Shown piece after piece: positions 25,083 to 34,102 of a stretch of 46,880 nucleotides of DNA; position 1 is the stretch's first letter; each line of letters opens with the position of its first letter. Made by a program: the position numbers and the translations under genes. The stretch lies in contig CAIXHE010000036.1 in the NCBI GenBank assembly GCA_903919205.1, positions 1 to 46,880 of the forward strand. Direction: 5' to 3'. This stretch comes from an uncultured Opitutaceae bacterium. Its GTDB lineage: Bacteria; Verrucomicrobiota; Verrucomicrobiia; Opitutales; Opitutaceae. Below the pieces are notes generated by a model. It searched no databases. It had not been told where the DNA came from and was given only the letters and a program-made list of their open reading frames with translations.

Positions 25083-26500
25083 ACCCGGGGACCCACGCCG
25101 AGGGGGCCGCATGCCCCAAAGAGGCCGCGGACGGGCCGAGGCCCACGCTGCGCCGCAACTACCTCTCCGGCTTCGAGAATGTCGCCCAGACCCTCGGGAC
25201 GATGGCGCCGACCGGCACGCTCGGGGTGATCATCCCGCTCATCATAGCTAAGACGGGCAACGGCTCCTGGCTCCTGATCCTCGCCGTCGTGGGCATCTTT
25301 TTCCTCATCCTCGTCAACATAAACGTCTTCGCGACGCGGTGCGCTTCGGCGGGCGGGCTCGGAACCTACGCGGGGCTCGGACTCGGCCCGAGGTCGGGCG
25401 CCGCGACGAAGTGGATCTACGTGATCGCGATGCTCTTTAGCGTCGCCGGGTCCGCGCCCTCCGCGGCCTACTACGCGTGCCTGCTTCTTTCCCGGTCGAC
25501 GGGGATTCCCAACGATGCCTTGCTGACGGTCTCGGTGACGACGCTGATCGTCGGCGCCTCGTGGTGGACCGCCTACCGCGACATGAAGCTCTCGAGCGAC
25601 GTGATGTTCGTGATCGAGGTGTTTTCGCTCGGCGTCATCATCCTGATCATTGCCGTGGCCATGGCCCACGCGGGGCCCTGGATCGACGCCTCCCAGCTCA
25701 CGCTCCAGGGCTCGGGCCCCAAGGCGATAGGCAGAGGTCTTGTGCTCGGCTTCATCATGATGGGCGGCTTCGAGAGCGCGACGACGCTCGGCGAGGAGGC
25801 CAAGAACGCGGAGCGCACGATCCCGCGCGCCATCCTGCACTGCATGCTGCCCCTCGGGGCGCTCTACGTGGTCATGACGTACTTCCTGGTCGGCCTCAGC
25901 CGCAAGTACGGCATCGCCCTCGACCAGCTCCAGGCGCCCTTCGACACGATCGCCCGGGCAAACCACCAGCCCGTGATGGGCGCCCTCAGCTCGGCGGGCA
26001 TGGCGATGAGCTACTTCGCGTGCACGCTCGGCTCCCTGAACGCCGGCGCGCGCGCCCTCTACTCGCTCTCCGAGGACGGACTTTTCTTCGCCAGCGTGGG
26101 GCGGGCGCACCCCGCGAACGCGACCCCGTCGCGCGCCATCGCGATCCTGTGCGTCGTCGCCATCGCGGCTCCCGCGCTCCTGCTGCTGCGCGGCGTCACG
26201 CTGGTGGACTGCATCGACGACCTGTCCGAGATGGCCGCCCTCGGCTTCATCGGCTCCTATTTCATGGTGTGCCTCGCGGCCCCCGCCTACCTCGCCAGGC
26301 TCGGCCGCCTCCAGTGGCCGACGGCCCTGGCCTCCGCCGCGGCCCTCATCCTGCTGGCAGGCGTCCTCGTTAAGAGCCTCTATCCCGTGCCGCCGGCCCC
26401 CGAATGCTACCTGCCCTGCGCCTTCGCGGCTTTCGTCCTCCTGGGACTCCTCCTCTCGTGGCGGGCGCGCCGTGCGCCGCTCGCCCCCGCCGCGGCATGA
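25079..26500 (+). CDS. APC-superfamily permease
   Basis: A 473-residue inner-membrane transporter with about twelve hydrophobic spans. The first span has TLGTMAPTGTLGVIIPLI, the unwound-helix motif of APC amino-acid/polyamine carriers, and GFIMMGGFESATTLGEEAKNAERTIPRAI is the APC consensus before span seven. The GTG start at 25079 overlaps the Rieske stop and explains why translation begins there; reading further back would be inside the oxygenase gene. Its own stop overlaps the next start as ATGA (26497-26500). It is probably an amino-acid, amine or polyamine importer; the substrate is unknown. Confidence 0.85.
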   Translation: MNPGTHAEGAACPKEAADGPRPTLRRNYLSGFENVAQTLGTMAPTGTLGVIIPLIIAKTGNGSWLLILAVVGIFFLILVNINVFATRCASAGGLGTYAGLGLGPRSGAATKWIYVIAMLFSVAGSAPSAAYYACLLLSRSTGIPNDALLTVSVTTLIVGASWWTAYRDMKLSSDVMFVIEVFSLGVIILIIAVAMAHAGPWIDASQLTLQGSGPKAIGRGLVLGFIMMGGFESATTLGEEAKNAERTIPRAILHCMLPLGALYVVMTYFLVGLSRKYGIALDQLQAPFDTIARANHQPVMGALSSAGMAMSYFACTLGSLNAGARALYSLSEDGLFFASVGRAHPANATPSRAIAILCVVAIAAPALLLLRGVTLVDCIDDLSEMAALGFIGSYFMVCLAAPAYLARLGRLQWPTALASAAALILLAGVLVKSLYPVPPAPECYLPCAFAAFVLLGLLLSWRARRAPLAPAAA

Positions 26501-28095
26501 AGGCCTTCGTAAAGGGAGACATCGACGGGTTCATCGCGCTCTGGCTCGACAACATCGTGGTCGCGATCGTGATGGTGAAGCTGAGCCTCGGGTTCCCGCT
26601 CTACCTGGACCCGCACCTGTTCTACTCGCGCCTCATGCCGGCGTCGGCCGTCGGCCTCTTGATCGGCAACCTCTACTACGCGTGGCAGGCGCACCGCCTC
26701 GCACGCAGGGAGTCGCGCCAGGACGTCTGCGCCCTGCCGTTCGGCCTAAGCATCATCCTGCTCGTCACCTTCGTGTTCCTGATCCTCTATCCTGCGAAGG
26801 TCCGGGCGCTCAACGCCGGCCTGAGCGAGGAGCAGGCCAGCATGGCGGCCTGGCGGGCGGGCGTGGGCGCGGCGTTTGTCATGGGCGTGATCGAGTGCGG
26901 CGGGGCCATGGTGGGCGGCTGGATCCGCAGGCTGACGCCGCGTGCGGCGCTGCTCTCGACCCTGGCCGGCATCGCCCTCGCCTTTCTCGCGCTCGACCTC
27001 TTCTTCCGCGCGTATGCCTTCCCGATCGTGGGGCTGACCACGGTCGGGCTCGCCTTCATCTTCTACTTCGGCCGGGTGGAGCCCCGCCTCGGGATCCCCC
27101 GGGGCCTCGTGATCCTGGTCGTCGGCACGGGCCTCGCCTGGGCGATGCACGCCGTCGTTGGCTCGACCGTCGTGCCGGTCGGCACCCTGTCGCTCGGCAA
27201 CCTCGGCTTCTATCCCCCGGTCCCCGACCCGTCGCTGCTGCTCACCTGGTGGCACTCGATCGGCGACAGTCTTCCCGTGGTGCTCCCCCTGGCCCTGATC
27301 AGCACCCTCTGGTCGCTGCAGACGATCGAGTCCGCGGCCGCCGCCGGGGACCACTACGACACCCGCAGCAGCCTCCTCTTCAACGGATTCGCGAGCATGG
27401 GCTCCGCCCTCTTCGGGTGCCCCTTCCTGGCGACGATCTACTTCGGGCACCCCGGCTGGAAGGCGATCGGCTCCCGGGCCGGGTACTCGGTGCTGAACGC
27501 CGCCGTGATGACGCTCATAGCCTGCACCGGCGCCCTCGGGGTCATCGTGTACTTCGTCCCGGTCGAGGCCGGCATGGCGCTCATCATATGGATCGGCCTC
27601 GCCATGACGGCCCAGGCGTTCGAGGTGGTCCCGAAGGCGCACATCCCGGCCGTCGTCGTCGGCCTCGTGCCCGCGATCGGAGCCTACACGGAATTCGTGA
27701 TCAAGCGCACGCTCCTGGCGGTCGGCCTCGGGACGCCCGATCACCCCATCCCGCAGACGCTCAACGCGCTTTTCGCGGACCGCGCCGACTACTACTCGGC
27801 GGGCGTCTTCGCCGTCGGGGAGGGCTACATCTACACCTGCATGATCCTGAGCGCGGCCACCGTGCACATCATCGAGCGCCAGTTCATGCGCGCCGCAGCC
27901 TGGTTCGCCGTCGGAGGCGCCCTCTCCTTCCTCGGCCTCACCAACAACTACCGGATCACCGGCTCGGACATCATAGGCGTCTTCGGATTCGCGCCCGGCG
28001 CCATCCCCCTCTCCTACCTCGCGGTGGCGGCGATCTGCGTCCTGACCGGCTGGCTCACCCTCCCGAGCAGCGGCAGCAGCGCCGCCGGGCACTGA
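26497..28095 (+). CDS. AzgA/NCS2-like permease (putative purine/pyrimidine family)
   Basis: A 532-residue membrane protein starting MKAFVKGDIDGFIALWLDNI. The opening GD-x-D-G-F-x-A-L-x-x-DN resembles the AzgA branch of the NCS2 nucleobase transporters. Around twelve spans follow, with GFASMGSALFGCPFLATIYFGHPGWKAIGSRAGY as the segment equivalent to the NCS2 filter loop, although with Pro-Phe in place of the usual Gly-Thr-Ser. The long loop around residues 400-440 (AHIPAVVVGLVPAIGAYTEF) is atypical. Substrate choice is open. The ATG overlaps the APC permease stop, so these three genes are translated as a unit. It is convergent with the second Rieske gene. Confidence 0.7.
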   Translation: MKAFVKGDIDGFIALWLDNIVVAIVMVKLSLGFPLYLDPHLFYSRLMPASAVGLLIGNLYYAWQAHRLARRESRQDVCALPFGLSIILLVTFVFLILYPAKVRALNAGLSEEQASMAAWRAGVGAAFVMGVIECGGAMVGGWIRRLTPRAALLSTLAGIALAFLALDLFFRAYAFPIVGLTTVGLAFIFYFGRVEPRLGIPRGLVILVVGTGLAWAMHAVVGSTVVPVGTLSLGNLGFYPPVPDPSLLLTWWHSIGDSLPVVLPLALISTLWSLQTIESAAAAGDHYDTRSSLLFNGFASMGSALFGCPFLATIYFGHPGWKAIGSRAGYSVLNAAVMTLIACTGALGVIVYFVPVEAGMALIIWIGLAMTAQAFEVVPKAHIPAVVVGLVPAIGAYTEFVIKRTLLAVGLGTPDHPIPQTLNALFADRADYYSAGVFAVGEGYIYTCMILSAATVHIIERQFMRAAAWFAVGGALSFLGLTNNYRITGSDIIGVFGFAPGAIPLSYLAVAAICVLTGWLTLPSSGSSAAGH

Positions 28096-28102
28096 CCTCT
28101 CG

Positions 28103-29146
28103 CTAGGCGGAGAAATCCCGGCCGAGGCCGAGGTCGATCAGGGCCTTGCGGTAGCAGGTGGAGAACCGGTCCGCCCGGATGTGGAACTCCTCCGAGAGGT
28201 CGAGGGGCAGCTCCTCGGGGCGCTGGGCCTCGACGAAGGGCCGGTCCTCCGAGAGCACCTGCGTCTGCAGGGCGATCGAGGGGTCGTCGGGCCCCTCGAG
28301 GTCAAAGTCCCGGGTGAGCCTGAACATCACGTTCGTCTCGCGCGCCGACCGCGGCGAGGGGAGGTTGTAGGCGACAAAATTGCGGCCGTCCGGAAAGCCA
28401 ATCCTCAGGCGCGTGTAGAAGGGGAAGGTAAGGTCGTAGGTGTAGCGGATAAACTCGACGGCGCCCCTGCGTCCGTAGTCCTCGATCGAGTGGCGCGGGT
28501 AGTCGAAGACGAAGTGGATCCCCGTCGGGGCGACCTCGACGTCGTAATTCTTGACCTCCGGCATGTCCCGGTTGCCGAAGGTGCCGGCATGCACCCAGGA
28601 GAGGTGCGCCAGGTCGTTGAAATTCTCCACGTGGCGGGCGGACGAGCACTTCCAGAGGGCGGCCGGCATCCTCATCTGCTTCAGACCCGGGTCCTCCAGC
28701 TCCGGCCAGTCCGGCAGGGGCTGGCGCGGGGACCGCGACAGGCACACCCAGACCACCCCGAACCTCTCCTCGGCGAGGACCGTCTGCAGGCAGAGCTTCC
28801 TCGGGATCGGAGTCTCCGGCTGCGCGGGGATCCTCGTGCACTGCCCGTCGGCGCCGTAGCGGAAGCCGTGGTAGGCGCACACGACCTCCTCCCCCTCGAG
28901 CCAACCCAGGCTCAGCGGCACGCCCCTGTGGATGCAGAGGTCCTTTGCGGCCACGACCCGCCCTCCCGCGCGGTAAAGGACGAGCTCCTCGTCGAGGAGC
29001 ACCACCGCCAGCGGCTTGGTGCCGCCCAGGTCCGACGAGTAACACACCGGGTGCCAGAAGTCGGCGAGGGCCGCCCAGTCCGCGGGGGCGTAGGAGCACT
29101 TGCGTGGAAGCGTCGCTGGCGGGGGCGTGGTAGCCGTGAGGTTCAT
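28103..29146 (-). CDS. Rieske non-heme iron oxygenase, VanA/NdmA-like (2)
   Basis: A 347-residue oxygenase. Rieske ligands are C71, H73 (CIHRG) and C90, H93 (CAYHGF). The non-heme iron site is ENFNDLAHLSWVH at 174-186 (D178, H181, H186). The size is in the range of methylxanthine N-demethylases and vanillate O-demethylases. It is clearly different from the first Rieske protein (different N-terminus and different spacing after the iron site), so they are not recent duplicates. It reads toward the permeases, eight bp from the stop of the AzgA-like gene. No reductase is nearby. Confidence 0.88.
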   Translation of the reverse strand: MNLTATTPPPATLPRKCSYAPADWAALADFWHPVCYSSDLGGTKPLAVVLLDEELVLYRAGGRVVAAKDLCIHRGVPLSLGWLEGEEVVCAYHGFRYGADGQCTRIPAQPETPIPRKLCLQTVLAEERFGVVWVCLSRSPRQPLPDWPELEDPGLKQMRMPAALWKCSSARHVENFNDLAHLSWVHAGTFGNRDMPEVKNYDVEVAPTGIHFVFDYPRHSIEDYGRRGAVEFIRYTYDLTFPFYTRLRIGFPDGRNFVAYNLPSPRSARETNVMFRLTRDFDLEGPDDPSIALQTQVLSEDRPFVEAQRPEELPLDLSEEFHIRADRFSTCYRKALIDLGLGRDFSA

Positions 29147-29268
29147 CGTGTGTGCAGGGACCCTTTGGGGGAATCCATCAGCAGGGCATGTGCCGAGGCG
29201 GGGGGCGTCCCCGCGTCCGACGCCAAAAAGACGATCCCGGGGGGCCGACGCGGCCGCCGATCCGCACC

Positions 29269-30996
29269 CTAGGAGGCTGCCGGCCGCCAGTCGATCAGCT
29301 CCATCTGCAGCGTCCGCCGGTCATTGAAGAAGTTCCAGTTGAGCTTCACCGCGAGGTCGAGCGGCGCTCCCGTCGGGGGAAGGCGGTCCGCCATCTTCCA
29401 GGCCACGCCGCCGAGCGACCGGCCCCGCGCCTCCTCCACCCAGAACCTGAAATGCCGCTCCTTGAAGACCTCGGGCCGGCGCCGCAGAACCACCCCGGCA
29501 AGGCCGAACACCGGCTCGGGGTTGGCCTGGCCGTAGGGGTGGAGCGCCTCGAGCTCGTCCATCAGGGCCTCTGAAATCTGGTCCGGGCGCAGCCAGGCCG
29601 ACAGGGTCAGTTTGGCCGCGGTCAGCCCCGAGCCGACGTGGGCGCGCACCGCGGCGGCGAAGCGCCCCCGGAACGCTTCGAGCTCGGTCTTCGGCAGCGA
29701 GACGCCGACCGCCATCGGGTGGCCGCCCCAGCTCGAGAGCCCCTCCGGGCACGAGCCGAGAATCTCCACCAGATTGACGCCGTCGACGCTGCGCCCCGAG
29801 CCCTTGGCCATGTCGCCCTCGTTGCCGAGCACGATGCAGGGGCGGTTGTAGTGGCGCGTGACCCTCCCGGCGACGATGCCGACGACGCCCGGGTGCCAGG
29901 CCTCGCTGAAGAGCACGATGCCCGGGTCTTCGAGGTAGAGCTCCTCGATCATCCGCTCGGCGTCCTCCGTGATCTTTCGCTCGATGTCCTGGCGCTCGCG
30001 GTTGAAGGCGTCGAGCTGCTGCGCCGTCTCCCGGCAGAATCGCAGGTCCTCGCTGAGGAGGAGGTCGACCGAGAGGGCGGCGTCGGCCAGGCGCCCCGAG
30101 GCGTTGATCCGCGGCCCCATGCGAAACGAGATGTCGACCGGCTGGATCATCTGCGTCGCCGAGATGCCCGAGACCTCCATGAGCGCCCGCAGGCCCGGGC
30201 GCGCCGTCTCCTGGAGCATGCGCAGGCCGTGCCGGGCCAGGATGCGGTTCTCGCCGAGGAGCGGCACGAGGTCCGCGATCGTGCCCATCGCCACCAGGTC
30301 CAGGTGGTCCTTCAGCTTCACGCGGGCGGCGACCGGGTGGTTCTCCAGGCGCAGCTGCTTCAGGAGGCCGTGCATCAGCTTGAAGACCAGGCCCACGGTG
30401 CAGAGGTTCTGCCAGGCCGGCTGCAGGGCCCCCTCGGCCGCCCCGTTCACGTGTGGGTTCACGAGCAGGCCCTGACCGAGCGGGCGGTCCTTCGAGCGGT
30501 GGTGGTCGACGACGAGGACGTCGATCCCCCTGCCGACCAGGTAGGCCACCTCCTCGTGGGAGTTGGTCCCGCAGTCGAGGGCGATGAAGAGCCCGGGATT
30601 TCCGACCTCGAGGGCCCGGTCGATGGCGCTGCGGGAGAGCCCGTAGCCGTCCTCGGAGCGCCGCGGAACGACAAACGTGGGGTCGAGCCCGAAGCGCCGA
30701 AGGACGAGGACCAGGAGCGCCGTGCTGCTGACGCCGTCCACGTCGTAGTCGCCGAGGACCACGATCCGCTCGCGCCGCTCGATGGCGGCCTTCAGCCGCG
30801 CCACCGCGGGCACGATGTTCGCGACCAGGAACGGGTCCTCGAGCCGCGACAGGTCGGCCCTGAGGAAGCCCTGCGCCGCCCCGGGGTCGCCGTGGCCGGC
30901 CCTCAGGAGAAGCTCAGCGACGACCGGGCCGACGCCCTCTCGCCTGCCAAGCTCCGCAACCGCTCCAGCCGGAAGGGGCGTGTGGATCCAGAGCAT
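29269..30996 (-). CDS. recJ: Single-stranded-DNA-specific exonuclease RecJ
   Basis: A 575-residue DHH-family 5'-3' exonuclease used in recombination and mismatch repair. The metal-binding motifs are GDYDVDG (DYDVDG at 83-88), ALDCGTNSHEE, and VVDHHRS (DHH at 164-166). The DHHA1 part has SEAWHPGVVGIVAGRVTRHY and GSGRSVDGVNLVEIL with WGGHPMAVG. The C-terminal OB fold is represented by the HFRFWVEE and GVAWKMADR segments. Length fits E. coli RecJ (577). It starts 18 bp after secDF and is likely the last gene of a yajC-secDF-recJ operon. Confidence 0.96.
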   Translation of the reverse strand: MLWIHTPLPAGAVAELGRREGVGPVVAELLLRAGHGDPGAAQGFLRADLSRLEDPFLVANIVPAVARLKAAIERRERIVVLGDYDVDGVSSTALLVLVLRRFGLDPTFVVPRRSEDGYGLSRSAIDRALEVGNPGLFIALDCGTNSHEEVAYLVGRGIDVLVVDHHRSKDRPLGQGLLVNPHVNGAAEGALQPAWQNLCTVGLVFKLMHGLLKQLRLENHPVAARVKLKDHLDLVAMGTIADLVPLLGENRILARHGLRMLQETARPGLRALMEVSGISATQMIQPVDISFRMGPRINASGRLADAALSVDLLLSEDLRFCRETAQQLDAFNRERQDIERKITEDAERMIEELYLEDPGIVLFSEAWHPGVVGIVAGRVTRHYNRPCIVLGNEGDMAKGSGRSVDGVNLVEILGSCPEGLSSWGGHPMAVGVSLPKTELEAFRGRFAAAVRAHVGSGLTAAKLTLSAWLRPDQISEALMDELEALHPYGQANPEPVFGLAGVVLRRRPEVFKERHFRFWVEEARGRSLGGVAWKMADRLPPTGAPLDLAVKLNWNFFNDRRTLQMELIDWRPAAS

Positions 30997-31014
30997 GAAT
31001 CCCTGGGAGGGAGA

Positions 31015-33576
31015 CTAGCGCGACGCCTTGCTGGAGCCCGTCCACTCGTACTTGGGGGCCACGTCGGCGTGGGCCTCCACGTGCTTGCGGTCGCCCTTGT
31101 GCCACCAGTAGAAGACCTGGGCGGCCTGGAAGATCGCGGAGAACGTGCTGGTCACGATGCCGACGAGGAAGGTGAACGAGATGTCGCGCAGGACGCCGCT
31201 GCCGAAGAGGTAGAGCGAGAGGGCCGCCAGAAACGTCGTCGAGGACGTCATGATCGTGCGGGCGAAGACCTTGTTGATGGCCGTGTTGATGATGTCTCGC
31301 AGCGACCCGGAGGGGTTCTGCTTCAGCTCCTCGCGGATCCTGTCGAAGACGACCACCGTCTCGTTGATCGAGTAGCCGGCGATGCAGAGGATCGCCGCCA
31401 CCATGGGCGCCGAGAACTTGTGCCCCGTCAGCACGAAGATGCCGATCGTCATCAGGATGTCGTGGAGGATGGACACCATCGCGCCGACGCCAAAGCCGAA
31501 CTCGAAGCGGAAGGCGATGTAGACGAGGATCGTCAGCATCGAGACGCCGATCGCGAGCGCCGCGTTGCGCAGGATCTCGCGGCCGATCGAGGCGCCGACC
31601 TGCTCCTCGCCGGACTTGGTGAAGCCGGCGGCCGGGTAGGCCTTCTCGAGCGCGGCCACGAGCACCGAGGACTTGCCCTCGGGGGTCTCCACCTTCAGCT
31701 CCTCGCCACCGCCGCCAAGCGAGGTCTCATAGGAGATGTTCACGTCGCCGACGCTGGCCGAGTCGGCCACCTGCCGGATCTTGGCCACGTCGATGCGCTC
31801 CTTGTAGTGGAGCTCCACGACGTCGCCGCCCGAGAAGTCGATGCCGAAGACCCGGCTGCCCTGGTAGAGGCTGACGCCGACGCCGAGCAGAACGATGATC
31901 CACGAGCCGATGAAGGCCGGGCGGCCGTAGCGGATGAAGTCCACGTGGATCGCCTTGATCAGGTGGCCCATCCAGATCTTGGCGACCAGGCCCGACTCGG
32001 TGATCAGCTCCATCACCAGGTGGGCGGTGATCAGCACCGAGAACATGGTCGAGAGCACGCCGATCGCCAGCGTGACGCCGAAGCCGCGGATCGGGCCCGT
32101 GCCGAGCCAGATCATGATCGCGCAGATGATCAGCTGGACCACGTGGGCGTCGATGATGGTCATCAGCGCCTTCGCGTAGCCGCTCTCGTTGGCTGCCGCC
32201 AGGCTCTTGCCCTGGGCGATCTCCTCGCGCATGCGCTCGAAGATCAGGATGTTCGCGTCGACGGCCATGCCGATCGTGAGCACGATGCCGGCGAGGCCCG
32301 GCAAGGTGAGGACGGCGCCGATGTTGGCCATCACGCCGAAGATGATGATCAGGTTGATGCCCAGGGTGACCACCGCGACCAGGCCTCCCGTCGTGTAGAA
32401 GGTGATCATGAAGGCGGCCACCGCCACCAGCCCGATGATGGAGGCGCGCACGCCGCTCGAGATCGCGTCCTCGGCGAGCGAGGGGCCGACCTCGAACTGC
32501 TGCTTGACCACCAGCGGGACGTCGAGCGGGTTGTTGAGGATGTTGGCGAGGTCGATCGCCTCGCGGTCCGTGAAGTTGCCCGTGATCTCGGCGTTGTCGC
32601 TGTCGATCTCCTCCTTGACGGTGGGGGCCTCGTAGAGCTTTCCGTCGAGCACGATCGCGAGGCGGCCGGGGTGCCCCACCCTCTGGCCCTCGGCGGCGAT
32701 ATCGCGAGTCACCTGGGCGAAGCGCTTCTTGCCCTCGCTCGTGAAGTGCATGACGATCTCGGCCTTGCCGTAGAGGTCGTGGTTGACGTTCGAGTAGGCG
32801 ATCATGTCGCCGGTCATCTCGGGGATGCGCTTGACGAAGAGGTCCTCGGTCGCGTTGACGCCGTTGCGCCCCTCGTAGTCGAGGGACTTGATCTCGTAGC
32901 CCGGGGGAATCTCGCCGCGGGGCAGCATCGCCGGGGTCGCCTCGGCGTAGATCATCCGGAAGTCGAGCTTCGCGGGCTTGCCGATCTGGTCCACGATGTC
33001 CGGGTTGTCCTTGGTGTTTAGGCTCGGCAGCTCGATCTCGATGCGGTTGGTGCCGACGGCGCGGATCTCGGGCTCGGTCACGCCGAGGCCGTTGATGCGG
33101 GAGCTGATGATCTCGATCGCCTTGGAGAGCTTCTCGCGGTTGGCGGTCTCGGCGTCGAGGCCCGCCGTCTTGTCGCCCAGGTCGGCCTCGAGCGTCATGC
33201 CGACGCCGCCCTGCAGGTCGAGGCCGAGGCGGATGCGGCCCCGGGACTGCTCAAGCAGGTACTTCAGCAGGATGTCATTGCGCTTGCTGGTGCTCTTAAG
33301 CGAGTCCTCGAGGGCGATGTTCGGGAAGAACTGGGATATGTCGATCTTGTCGGCGTTGGCGATCTGGCGGAGGGCGACGTACTCGCTCGGGGCCCCGCCG
33401 GACTTCTTGAGCGCGGCCGCCCGCTCGAGGAGCGCGTTGAACTCCGGCTTCTTGGCCTTGACCAGGTTCCGCACGAAGGCGGGGAACGGGACGTCCCGAA
33501 GGGGTTGTAGCTCGGCGATCGCCCAGCCCAGGATGGCGAGGCTCAGGACGATCTTCCAAAGGTTGCGTTTGAACAT
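31015..33576 (-). CDS. secDF: Fused protein-export membrane protein SecDF
   Basis: An 853-residue fusion of SecD (about 1-530) and SecF (about 535-853), which uses the proton gradient to help Sec-dependent export. SecD marks are GLDLQGGVGMTLE (118-130), TNRIEIELPSL, and the membrane helix set with TLPGLAGIVLTIGMAVDANILIFERMRE. SecF marks are FGIDFSGGDVVELHY and ILCIAGYSINETVVVFDRIRE. Between the first membrane helix and the SecD domain is an insertion of some 60-90 residues (about 38-115) absent from E. coli SecD. It is 97 bp downstream of yajC, with a strong hairpin in between, and 18 bp before recJ. Confidence 0.96.
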   Translation of the reverse strand: MFKRNLWKIVLSLAILGWAIAELQPLRDVPFPAFVRNLVKAKKPEFNALLERAAALKKSGGAPSEYVALRQIANADKIDISQFFPNIALEDSLKSTSKRNDILLKYLLEQSRGRIRLGLDLQGGVGMTLEADLGDKTAGLDAETANREKLSKAIEIISSRINGLGVTEPEIRAVGTNRIEIELPSLNTKDNPDIVDQIGKPAKLDFRMIYAEATPAMLPRGEIPPGYEIKSLDYEGRNGVNATEDLFVKRIPEMTGDMIAYSNVNHDLYGKAEIVMHFTSEGKKRFAQVTRDIAAEGQRVGHPGRLAIVLDGKLYEAPTVKEEIDSDNAEITGNFTDREAIDLANILNNPLDVPLVVKQQFEVGPSLAEDAISSGVRASIIGLVAVAAFMITFYTTGGLVAVVTLGINLIIIFGVMANIGAVLTLPGLAGIVLTIGMAVDANILIFERMREEIAQGKSLAAANESGYAKALMTIIDAHVVQLIICAIMIWLGTGPIRGFGVTLAIGVLSTMFSVLITAHLVMELITESGLVAKIWMGHLIKAIHVDFIRYGRPAFIGSWIIVLLGVGVSLYQGSRVFGIDFSGGDVVELHYKERIDVAKIRQVADSASVGDVNISYETSLGGGGEELKVETPEGKSSVLVAALEKAYPAAGFTKSGEEQVGASIGREILRNAALAIGVSMLTILVYIAFRFEFGFGVGAMVSILHDILMTIGIFVLTGHKFSAPMVAAILCIAGYSINETVVVFDRIREELKQNPSGSLRDIINTAINKVFARTIMTSSTTFLAALSLYLFGSGVLRDISFTFLVGIVTSTFSAIFQAAQVFYWWHKGDRKHVEAHADVAPKYEWTGSSKASR

Positions 33577-33625
33577 GTCGGATTTGGGTTAAAGGGAGGG
33601 GTTGCCGACGGGGGCCGCGGGCTTT

Positions 33626-33650
33626 CCCGGGCGCCGGGGGGCGCCCCGGG
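33626..33650 (-). other. GC-rich stem-loop between yajC and secDF
   Basis: CCCGGGCGCC (33626-33635) pairs with a GGCG/CCCCGGG arm (33640-33650) with one bulged base around a four-base loop. It lies in the transcribed spacer of a probable operon and has no T-tract, so an mRNA-processing or partial-termination element is more likely than a full terminator. Confidence 0.35.
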
Positions 33651-33673
33651 GGCCTGGGGGCTCGCACCGGCGC

Positions 33674-34009
33674 TCAGGAGGACTTCGTGTCCCCGCCTGA
33701 GCTCTTCTTGACGACGCCCTGGACGAACGCCTTGCCGACCTCGATCTTGGTGCTGTCGCTGATGCGGATCACGAAGCGGTCGTCCTTCACGTTGGTGATG
33801 GTGCCGTAGATGCCGCCGGTCGTGATGACCTCGTCGCCGGACTCCAGGGCCGCAAGCATCTTCTCGGTCTCCTTCTGCTTCTTCCTCTGGGGGGCGATCA
33901 GCAGGAAGTACATGCCGGCCAGCATGAGGCCCAGCACGACCAGCTGGGAATAGGGGCTGGGACCTTGGGCGACGGCGGGACCCGCCGTTTGGGCAATCAA
34001 TTTAGTCAT
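33674..34009 (-). CDS. yajC: Preprotein translocase subunit YajC
   Basis: A 111-residue protein with one membrane helix (QLVVLGLMLAGMYFLLIAP) followed by the family hallmark QRKKQKETEKMLAALESGDE and VITTGGIYGTITNVKDD. YajC associates with SecDF. The ATG at 34009 is preceded by a candidate promoter at 34053-34080. A longer frame upstream overlaps speA and is not coding. Confidence 0.93.
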   Translation of the reverse strand: MTKLIAQTAGPAVAQGPSPYSQLVVLGLMLAGMYFLLIAPQRKKQKETEKMLAALESGDEVITTGGIYGTITNVKDDRFVIRISDSTKIEVGKAFVQGVVKKSSGGDTKSS

Positions 34010-34052
34010 TTCGTATTGCGTTCTTCTAAAGAGAAAACACGCATCTAACTGA

Positions 34053-34080
34053 ATCCTATCTCTTGATGGCAAGCCCTCAA
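34053..34080 (-). promoter_or_regulatory. Candidate promoter of yajC-secDF-recJ
   Basis: On the minus strand TTGAGG (34075-34080) and TAGGAT (34053-34058) are separated by 16 bases, each matching four of six consensus positions. The region is AT-rich relative to the surroundings and lies in the 93-bp divergent spacer before speA. It would give a leader of about 35-40 bases. Confidence 0.35.
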
Positions 34081-34102
34081 TGGGGCCCCGCACCCTAAAA
34101 CC

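Noticed and set aside
29638..33021. A 1127-codon open frame antisense to recJ and secDF
   Set aside because: It mirrors the codon pattern of two well-identified genes in GC-rich DNA, is rich in Asp/Val/Glu/His/Arg of the type produced by antisense reading, and has no family features.
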